From Panorpa germanica (taxonomy: Eukaryota > Arthropoda > Insecta > Mecoptera > Panorpidae), in NCBI GenBank assembly GCA_963678705.1, contig OY783214.1:13082001-13146000 (forward strand): 64,000 nucleotides of DNA, given 5' to 3'. How positions within the stretch are numbered: position 1 is the stretch's first letter; each line of letters begins with the position of its first letter. The position numbers and the translations under genes were made by a program. Shown piece after piece: positions 55,783 through 64,000 of this stretch. The notes under the pieces are model-generated. The model was not told the origin of the DNA, made no database searches, and saw only the letters and a list, made by a program, of their open reading frames with translations.

Positions 55783-58700
55783 TCACGCTTGTTTTGGATG
55801 TGCTGCAGGAGGCGGTGGAGGTGCTCGGAAACATTGTAGTAGAAAGGCTGTGTAGATAATGAAAGCTATGGAGATTGCAAATAATGCATACATAAATATA
55901 TTCAGCTCTGGTTGACGGAAACGGTTCTTTCTTAGCCACTCTAATACTTCCTCTTCTGATTTTAGATCACCTATGTTAATAGTAATTTATGAAATAGAAA
56001 TTAAATTCATCAAATATTACATATACATAATTTCTAAGTTTGTACCTCTGTAAATACTAGGAAATCTTTTGCGGAAGTATACTATAGCAGGAAGTTTAGT
56101 TACACCCCATTTTCTAGCATATCTAGGATCAGCCATTTTCACAAATGTAATATCTAAGTTATCCGTTTCTCCATCAATGTTTTCCAGCTTGTCATTCACA
56201 ATTCTGCTTTCTTCATGGTCATTCTCATCTACAATTATATTGAAATAAATAAATTGTAATTTATTATGTTATAGAAAATACGGAATTTTCGACACGAAGT
56301 ATACTTACAGAAAAATACAGTTAAAAATTCATTTTCGTCCAATAATTTATCTAACATTTTTTTATTAACTTCCTCAATTTCGTTCTTAATTTCAAAGACT
56401 TCTTGAGATGTCAACCAAGCAAGAATCTTATCATGCTGGTGCAGATCTCCATCGTAAAACATTGGTACTCTTTTACGGAAATATAACAAAGATGGGAAGT
56501 TAATAACGTTATATTTTTGTGCAGCTTCTGAGCTTCCGATTTTAACGAAGTCAATTCCGAAAAGATCAGCTTCTCCATCAATTTGTTCCAACTCTTCTAA
56601 TATTTCATCACATTCAGGGCAGTCGTCATCATCTGAAATATTATTTTATTGATAATAAATTACTGTTGTCATTTTTAGTGTATTATATTACTTACAGAAG
56701 AACACTGCCAAGAATGGTGATTCATCCAGAAGCCTCTCAAGCATACGGTCATTCACTGATTCGATCTCATCCGCTAGTTCTCGATTATCATCGTCTATCA
56801 ACCACTCGAGGACAGATTCTTCATTTTGCAAATCTCCTTCAAATAACAAAGGATTTCCATTCCTGAAATTATTTTAAAAACATTATCGTAACTATTATAT
56901 TTAAGGTTTTCATAAAATTTAAGAAATATTACCGGAAGTAAACCAGAGCGGGGTAAGTTTTAATGGAATATCTCTTCGCTAACTGAGGGTCCTGAATTTT
57001 CACCATGTGGATTCCAAAAACATCACATTCATCATCAATACGTTCCAATCCTTCCAGAATGTCATCGCAGATTTTACAGGTCAACTTGTCTGCAATTGAC
57101 AAGTCTCCCACTATCCATTGCAATTGTAAAAACATAAAGATAGGAATATATAGTTTGTGTAGTGTGTTGCTGACAAAATGACCGGGATATGTTCACAACA
57201 AGACAACATTTATTGTACAAACACAACATATTTATTAGTTATAACTAATGAACAGTGGTGTAATTTGAATTATTTATAACATATCAGCATTATTAGAACA
57301 AATATGTATATGTTGTTAAACTTAAAGAGATGATAATTATGGAAGTAAAAAAATTATTTTAATGAATTAATTCTGTTATTTATGCAAGAAATGCAAAAAT
57401 TGTAAAAAATGCTTAAGCAAGAAATGTTAACATTACACCACTGATCATAATTATACCTTTCCAGTTTTACCTTTACTTGAAGAACGATGTTTTCACTTAT
57501 AGTACTTTTTGGCAGATTGATCAGATCTACACAAAGCGTACCATTAAAATAATGAAAAGAATATTTAAGCGGACAGAACCTTAGGAAAATGTGTTTTGTG
57601 AACATAACCAATAGTTGCCCAGTAAACCATATTATTTTTAGTGAATTCGAATATGTTTAGAGTTCGTAATGGATTCAAAAACGAACTTGGAGTATCAATG
57701 AATTCACTATTTTATGGTATACTGGATTATGGTTAATATCAAACTGTTTGTTATATAGCGTTGGTGAAATATCAGGATAAGTGATGGACCATGCACGAAA
57801 TAAACTCACAGAAATATACCGCCAGGTATTGGGTTTCTTCTACCATTGATTCTAACATGACACGTGTTATCAATTCAATCCTATCTTCTGTTCTTTGTGT
57901 GATTAACCACTGAAGAACTTCTTCTTCTTCTAATAATGAACCTGCATTAAGAAAAACGTTGAAGTAGTTTTGGAAATATAAAGAAAATACTATCTTAAAT
58001 GTTTTAACCTTCAAATACGTTTGGAATTCCATCTTCGAAATATACCAAAACGGGATAATCAGTGACGCCAAATGCTTCAGCAACACTGAAGTCTTGTGTC
58101 TTCACGAAGGTAATGCCATGGCGATCGCAGTCGTCATCGATGTTCTCCAGTTCTTCTAAGATGCCGGAACATTGATCACATTCATCTCCTTCTGAAACTA
58201 AATGAATCAAACAAGTTAAAACTTGACATCTTATAAAGATTCATTGTTTATCCAGTAAAAACAACATTTACGTAACAATTATGTAAAAGATATTTTAAGT
58301 AGCAAATGTTACGTAAATGTCACGTAAATATGTTTAACAGGTGTTCCCATTGTGTATAATATAATGATTTATTTAATAAAGTGTGTAATAATTAAAAAAA
58401 CATGCAATATCATTCAGCCAAAGGGGATAGACATACGAATCTATAGAAATGTCATGCTTTTAATTCTTCAACAGTTGGGTAGTTTCCTGTTCTTTTACAC
58501 GATATTATTTTATTTCTTATTCATAAGTGTACTGTGTGTAAACAGTGAAAAATGAATGTGAAATTGACTACTTATTATTCTACAGACTTTATTACTACTT
58601 TTGTGACGTTAATTGGGTATGAAAGTCGTGTGGCACCGCTGTCGCAAAATTTAAAAGTAAACTGATTATAAAACAAAGTTTATAATTATTTATTTAACAA

Positions 58701-61097
58701 GTGTTTTAATTATTATAATATTTCTACTGGTTTTAGGTTTAATTACTATCAACTACCCTAGATTGCTAAAAGCAACTCAAAAAATTTTGCTTTAAATATG
58801 TAAAACAAGAGAAACGAATTTGAAAAATTGTATTCCTAAGAATCAGTGACAGTTTCTAGATATTAAGGTAGATAGTTCTATAATATAAGGTATTTATTAA
58901 TTGTTTATACATTACTACTGATTTTATATAATACTTGTTGTTTAGCATTGGGGATTGCAACCAAATTAGTCAATATTTGAACCAATTTTCAAAATCATTG
59001 GAAATTTCCAAGTCTTATATACATTCTGTCGACAGCTATTGTTTTCTTAATATTTTGAGTTACTTTTATTAATTAATATATTTACAATAAATAAATATCA
59101 CAACACTGAGGATAAATTATATTATGATGGATTTTTTGGGGTTGATTTTTATATACCCTCTTCATGTCCATGTGCTTCGTCTTCTGCATGCTCAGCATTT
59201 TCATGTTCTTTCTTAGCACGAGCTTTACGAGCAGCCTTCGAATTGCATATATCACACAAAGTTTTGTTCCCTATGAAAATAGCAATCATACCAATACCAA
59301 GAAGCATTGTTAATAATAAATAAAAATAATTAGTTTAATTAAATAATATTAAAATATAGTCAAACTTTTTATCACATACAAAATATAACATAACTTTATT
59401 AGATATAGAAAACATTCTTGAGTAATATAAAGATCATAAAAGTAGATTCTTAATTTTGCACCATGTTTAAGAAAGTATTTTAACATAACCTTAAAATATG
59501 GTTTGTTAGATTTATTACTGTGTTAAAAATTAACAGTTTATCGGCTTTGTAGAATAAAAAGTACACTAAATTCTTTAGAAGTAAATTGGAATAGAATTGA
59601 AATAGAATGACTCCAATAAGCAACACAAATTGTTCTGTAAAATATTAAAGTAAAGTTCGATGTGAAGTTGTCTAAATGTATACTTTCTCAAACATGGAAG
59701 CCACATTAATAACAATTCAATTCCTTGATGTAAAATCTACGTTCACTGAACATATGGTTGGTATAAATTAAATATATGATGATTGGTCAATAGATGTTTG
59801 TAAAAGAGATAAGCTATCATTAGTTGGTAAGCAAGAATGTAATTAATATTTTTGCAAAAACCTCAAATATAAATAAGAAATAATATTCAAAAAATATATA
59901 ATATAAAAATTAACACCACTTACAGAAATATACTGCTAAAGATTCGGAAGTTTCAATCAACTCAACCAGTTCTTCGCCTTCCAAGGCTTCAATTAGATCA
60001 CCGGATGGGTCTTTCTGTGTTAGAAGCCATTGAAGAAGTTGCTCTTCATCGTAAAGATCCCCTGTGGGTAAATAAATGAAAATTCATTACAAAATTGTCA
60101 ATTAACAGAAAAGTAGAGAGCATTATGTTAAGAACAGTAACAGAGTAGGAAGAGAAAGTGGAAGAAAGAAATATAGAAAAGAAGAGAAAATGGATGTCAA
60201 CAGTATGAAAATAGCGACTGACTAAAACGAAGAGAAATTTCTTGTAAAATGTAACAGTTGGTAACAGGCAGAGGGAGAAAAGGAGAGAGAAGAAGAAAAA
60301 TAGATTTACCCGCATATATAACAGGTTCTTTAGATCCCATTCTGAAAAACAAGACTGCTGGTAAAGCAAAAACACCGAATTCTTTTGCCATTCTCTTGTC
60401 ATCAATTTTCACAAAATTAATACCCGCACCATCAGCTTCATCGTCAATATGTTCAATCTCGGCAAGTACCCTAGGACACTGCTTGCAATCGTCGCTGTCT
60501 GAAATATTACCAATATATGTTAGCATTACTATGATATCACTAAAATCTCCTAATATAGAACTTACAGAAAAACACCGCGAGATAGTCAGATGTCTGCCTG
60601 ATTTTATGAAACATTTTTCTATTAACTCTCTCAATATGATCAGTCAGCTCCATATTTTCTGGATTTGTTAGCCAGTCCAATATTTCTTCTTCATCATCAA
60701 TATCACCATCATAATTAATATATTTTCCTTTGCGGAAATACGTAATACCAGGTGGGTTACGGTAACCAAATTTCTTCGCCATTAAACGATCACTTGTTTG
60801 AACTATTTTGATACCATATTCGGAGGCTTCATCATCAATTAATTCAATATGGCGAAGAATTCTTGGACTCTCTGGATCTTCATCTCTGTCTGGAAAAGGA
60901 ACAGTTCACCTTCAGTTAAACACTGAACATGATAAAATAAATACCCTTTTATGTAACACACTTACAGAAGACTACTGCTAAGAATTCCTTCGTCTCGATA
61001 TATTTCAGGAGTTTGTCTCTGTCTATTTCTTCAATACTAGCGTCATTCTTCTGCTTCACCATCCAACTTAACACCAGCTTTTCATCAGTAAGATCTC
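55783..61097 (-). CDS. Multi-thioredoxin-fold protein with C-terminal membrane anchor (3' part)
   Basis: Exons on the minus strand: 60966-61097, 60566-60889, 60310-60498, 59924-60061, 58009-58197, 57810-57941, 56933-57089, 56696-56862, 56309-56632, 56046-56228 and 55783-55970. They read as 706 residues with the 5' end missing. The protein is a chain of one half unit and six further thioredoxin-like units of about 108 residues. A typical unit runs YxxxCxxCxxILEELExIDD, then FVK, a GVxxxPALVYFRK strand with the cis-Pro, YxGDL, VLxWL and FLAVFF. Cys motifs are CKQC, CDQC, CKIC and CPEC; two units have none. The last exon has one hydrophobic segment (FMYALFAISIAFIIYTAFLL) and a short Pro-rich tail. 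The fold points to the PDI/calsequestrin-like group in the secretory pathway, but I do not recognise the gene. Strong acidity is consistent with calcium binding; this is inference. Intron placement differs between units. Confidence 0.82.
57240..57455. mobile_element. Short TIR element in a thioredoxin-gene intron
   Basis: CAGTGGTGTAAT at 57253-57264 is the exact reverse complement of ATTACACCACTG at 57432-57443. The match extends outward with a few mismatches to about 25 bp (TATAACTAATGAACAG against TATAATTATGATCAG). About 215 bp in all, with no coding content. It lies in the intron between exons 57810-57941 and 56933-57089, so it is a MITE-like insertion or a hairpin. Confidence 0.45.
59149..59270 (-). 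CDS. Alternative terminal exon with CDIC and acidic/His tail
   Basis: After acceptor TTTTCATAG (ending 59271), the exon completes a T-initial codon (TGG) and reads 39 residues, NKTLCDICNSKAARKARAKK first, then a Glu/His-rich end (EDEAHGHEEGI) and TAA. The phase is exactly that of the thioredoxin-unit exons on either side. It would replace the next unit after exon 59924-60061, giving a product without the membrane anchor. An AATAAA on this strand at 59065-59070 lies about 80 nt past the stop. It begins like the next thioredoxin unit, including a CxxC, and then departs from it. I call it an alternative 3' end; transcript evidence is lacking. Confidence 0.65.
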
Positions 61098-62627
61098 CTA
61101 CATATATTTTGTATGGAAAGAAATAATTTCCAAATATTAATCTGTTTCACAAGGTACAATTAAGTAATATTGATTGAAAGCTGTTCTGCAATGGCTTATA
61201 CTTGTCTTTAGAAATATTTGTGTAATATTTATTCTCCCAAATAATTAAAAACTCTGCTGATAAATGAGTAAACTCACCTTATTCGATGATAGTTCTTAAG
61301 TTTAAGATGTAAAATAGGTCCTTAGATTATTTGTAATATTTAAATAGGTATTATTTTAGCAATATAAAACATTTTATTTTAATAATGAATAACGTGTTAC
61401 AAGGTTTACAATAGTTTTGCGTCAATGTGCTCCTTTTAAATAATGCGGTAATCATTTTAAATAAACCATTTAATTGTTAATTAACAGTTCGTATTGTTTG
61501 TAACTATTATAGTTTATTAATAATGACAACCACAACTATTAAATTTAGTGAATAATAACAGACATTTACGCAAGAAAATCTACACGTGATTAACTAAAAT
61601 AAAATAAAAATGGCCGCCATAAAGTTACATACAAGAATGTCTAATATCTACGAAACAGCGATAAGTATTGATAAAAATAAATCAGGGACGATCTAGATGT
61701 TAAATGGATTGATGCAACCCAGATTTGTTCATTTTAGTAAATGATATTACTAATAAATAAACTTATTTCCGTTTCCCATTAGGTAAAGCTTACTACAAAA
61801 GGTTAAGAATCATTCATTTAGTTGTAACAATATGCCGGACGTAACAACGTTCATAAATAATTTAACAAACTCAACATTTTCTTATTTATTTATATATACA
61901 ATTATTTATAGTAAAATATAGTCATTATTATAATTAAAATTAATTTAAAATGCGCGATCATAAGCTATATAAGTAATATGTTTCAATAAAGAACGCACTT
62001 ATCTTAATATCGGTTAATAAGTACACATAGTAAATAACGTCGTCACGGTTGTAATATAAAACGTTCACACAATATTGCAACTCGAAGCTAAAACTTATAA
62101 GTAACATATGGTATAAACAAAATGGCGATTAAACCAAAGTAAAGAATACAAATTATACTCGTAAAATAAAATAATCAAAATGAAATTATTTAAAGAAACT
62201 TTAATCAAAATGTAATTTATTTGCATTAGTTCCAGGTGAGTGTTTTTTTTTTGTCATCAGTGACACAATCTGATAATATTTTTATAAAAGTCTGTAAGAG
62301 TTTCCCTGATTTTCTTCTGTAGCTTCAAAGAATAGAAGCAAAATTTTGATTGAATCTCAATTAGGTTACAGTCATATAAGTAGTTCATTGTTAAAATTTA
62401 TTAACAAAAAATATCAATAAATATTAAAATGAAAATACGTGCACATAACATGTTTGCATCATTGTACTTCATTATCAGTTGGTAAGAGATCATTCAGAGA
62501 GTTAGAGAGAGAGAGAGAAAGTACAAGATCAGTTCTGTTAGCAGCCGAACTATGCTTTGTGATGCCTCAAGATGGTGCGATACGAAGGCACATGAATCTA
62601 ACGACGTGATACGGGAAATAAAACCCG
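61098..62627. other. Intronic or intergenic stretch without recognised exons
   Basis: The half-unit exon 60966-61097 needs an upstream exon ending in G (phase 1), and I found no thioredoxin-type exon here. A short GA-rich run lies at about 62496-62520. AATAAA on the minus strand at 62397-62402 is about 225 nt beyond the stop of the exon at 62628-62944. Confidence 0.45.
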
Positions 62628-62944
62628 TCACCACCATTTAATGTATTTACCAATTCCAAAGAACCCTTTTTTTCCTTTATTTGCTGCCTTTTCGGCTTTG
62701 ACAGCAACGGAGTTCTTCTTGTTATCGATAACCCTTGTTGGTGCAGCTGGTTTTGGTGGAGATTGACGAGCTGACGAGCTTACAGGAGCTGCAGGTTTCT
62801 TTGGTGACGCCAACTTGGAGGCCGTCATCTTGGCCACCTTTGTAGCTCCAGCCAGTTTAGTAGGACAGCACTGATAGGGCTCATAGGAAGCAGGTTTGGG
62901 TAGTTGAGTTTTTCCTCCCAGCCCCACGTAGAAACAGCCATCGC
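62628..62944 (-). CDS. Alternative terminal exon with CDGC and Lys/Ala/Pro-rich tail
   Basis: Acceptor CTGACTGCAG (ending 62945) is followed by GC, which completes a T-initial codon to TGC and starts the reading CDGCFYVGLGGKTQLPKP. It continues as a basic Lys-, Ala- and Pro-rich segment (KKPAAP, PPKPAAP, KAANKGKKG) to GIGKYIKWW and TGA. It has 104 full residues, counting from Asp. The entry phase and the immediate CxxC match the thioredoxin-unit exons of the gene to its left, so I interpret it as another alternative C-terminus of that gene. It could instead be the normal 3' end of a separate upstream gene beyond 64 kb. Confidence 0.55.
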
Positions 62945-63283
62945 CTGCAGTCAGTAAACATTATGTCAAAAAAATATCCCGTATTTATAAAAGAATCATA
63001 AAAAACGCAAAACTATATATTATTCCTAACGCTATTTGACAACGTGCAGGAATATATCCATATTAATTCCAACCAAAGTTTACATTTGAAGCGCATTTAA
63101 CTGTATAACAATAGTAGCATTACAAATTCAAATTACAATATATATTTTTTTGACTTAAAATAAAAAAATTTGGAACAATTTGTTCTTGTTAGTAGCCGAA
63201 ATTAAATCGTACAAGTATTGTCAGTTATTAGACAAAAAGCTATCTGACAAATTGTTCGACTTCCTGCAGACGACAACTGTTAA

Positions 63284-63466
63284 TTGAAAGTGTGCGGCCA
63301 TGCATTCGGAGAAATAGACAGAACAAAGTATAAAAACAGGATTGGAGGCATGCAGAAAGATTGGACAACACCTTGCCACGTGTGCCACGTTGTCAAGACA
63401 CGGGAAAAATGGGAAGAAATCCGCATGAAACAGTCGTACGGTCCTTTATTTAACAGTACACAGTAA
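63284..63466 (+). pseudogene. Possible retrotransposon-derived fragment
   Basis: A 60-codon frame of less AT-rich sequence contains RIGGMQKDW, then KTREKWEEIR. The order (Lys-Asp-Trp, then Arg-x-x-Trp) resembles the last residues of LINE reverse-transcriptase proteins, but the match is short and I would not rely on it. Chance is a fair alternative. Confidence 0.2.
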
Positions 63467-63590
63467 ATGGTAATGTAATCACTTAAAATTTATGTTTGTT
63501 TGAAAAGCAATTGGAATGCAATCAAAACTTTAAATGCTTCAGTTGACGAATTAATTTATAGATGTTATTCGAGCGTGTTGTCAGTTTTAC

Positions 63591-63887
63591 CTGGGAAGGA
63601 GTTTTTAAATTTATTATTGTTAGTTTTATCATCGTCGTCATCATCATCACCATCATCATCGTCGTCATCATCATCATCATCGTCATCATCATCATCATCA
63701 TCGTCATCATCATCCTCATCGTCGTCATCATCATCATCATCGTCGTCATCCTCATCGTCATCCTCATCATCATCCTCATCATCGTCATCATCATCATCAT
63801 TATCGTCGTCATCATCATCATCATCATCATTATCGTCATCATCTTCATTGCTGTCATTATCATTATCCTCGTTGGAATCATCATTAC
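63591..63887 (-). CDS. Candidate poly-Asp exon
   Basis: On the minus strand, acceptor CCTGCAG (ending 63888) opens a 297-nt frame. It reads NDDSNEDNDNDSNED and then runs of Asp broken only by Glu, Asn and one Gly, ending KTNNNKFKNSFPG at a CCCAG/GTAAAA donor. Entry and exit phases (both 1) equal those of the thioredoxin-unit exons to the left. Its final Gly codon would join the next exon's GDLTDEKLV as in other units. Within the triplet tract the changes are mostly GAT to GAC, silent in this frame only. That favours coding, but a plain microsatellite cannot be excluded. Confidence 0.45.
63619..63870. repeat. (TCA/TCG)n trinucleotide repeat
   Basis: Nearly continuous trinucleotide tract of ATC, GTC and CTC units with occasional ATT, TTC or ACC. 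It is the DNA basis of the poly-Asp reading on the minus strand and of spurious Ser-, Ile- and Met-rich frames in the other phases. Confidence 0.9.
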
Positions 63888-64000
63888 CTGCAGGTTTTAG
63901 TAGTTAAACAACATGCATAGCGCATAAATATAGTATATTAGCTAAATAACCGAAAGAAACATTGAAAAAAAAAGAAAAACATGATTTATCAGCTGTGAGA

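Noticed and set aside
63500-63907. Long Ser-rich, Ile-rich and Met-rich open frames around the trinucleotide tract
   Set aside because: They are the other phases of the (TCA/TCG) repeat. Only the minus-strand Asp frame has splice sites in a phase that fits a neighbour and mostly silent variation.

Overview
The window is AT-rich eukaryotic DNA with short phase-matched GT-AG introns, insect-type genes (a ZAD zinc finger, phtf, wuho/WDR4) and scattered small mobile elements. This points to an insect, most likely a moth or butterfly. The order-level call is inference from gene content and the tRNA-like SINE and MITE style, not proof. No bacterial features, CRISPR arrays, rRNA genes or convincing tRNA genes were seen.

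Layout. 1-6.1 kb: gene-poor, with one TIR element flanked by TTAA (4113-4650). 6.1-7.2 kb (+): last exon of a ZAD C2H2 zinc-finger gene. 9.7-11.1 kb (+): complete six-exon ASCC1 (KH plus 2H-phosphoesterase-like domain, 355 aa). 12.5-13.5 kb (+): a tandem paralog of ASCC1 that keeps the later intron positions and the catalytic-type HxT motifs but has lost the KH domain (251 aa). 15.7-38.4 kb (-): complete ten-exon MBOAT1/2-type lysophospholipid acyltransferase (516 aa). Its first intron is about 20 kb and is packed with repeats: MITE copies in both orientations, a 0.6 kb inverted pair, a SINE pair and a LINE 3' end. 42.7-46.2 kb (-): complete eleven-exon phtf (873 aa). 46.2-52.9 kb: gene desert with another MITE copy. 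53.1-54.2 kb (+): single-exon wuho/WDR4, the non-catalytic subunit of the tRNA m7G46 methyltransferase. 55.8-63.9 kb (-): 3' part of a large gene made of tandem thioredoxin-fold units and ending in a C-terminal membrane anchor. The 5' end lies beyond the right edge.

The most unusual locus is the thioredoxin-repeat gene. Its units are about 108 codons each and are phase-symmetric: every unit starts by completing a codon whose first base is T. Some units carry CxxC, and two have lost it. Two extra exons fit the same splice phase, begin with their own CxxC and then stop, so they look like alternative C-termini: one Lys/Ala/Pro-rich, one Glu/His-rich. Each has an AATAAA downstream. A third exon-like block is an almost pure poly-Asp stretch, again in matching phase. 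One downstream unit has two possible acceptors 6 nt apart, one of which would create an immediate stop. Together these suggest a gene that makes soluble and membrane-anchored multi-thioredoxin proteins by alternative splicing.

All exon models were built by hand from splice signals, reading-frame continuity and recalled family resemblance. No database search or transcript data were available.
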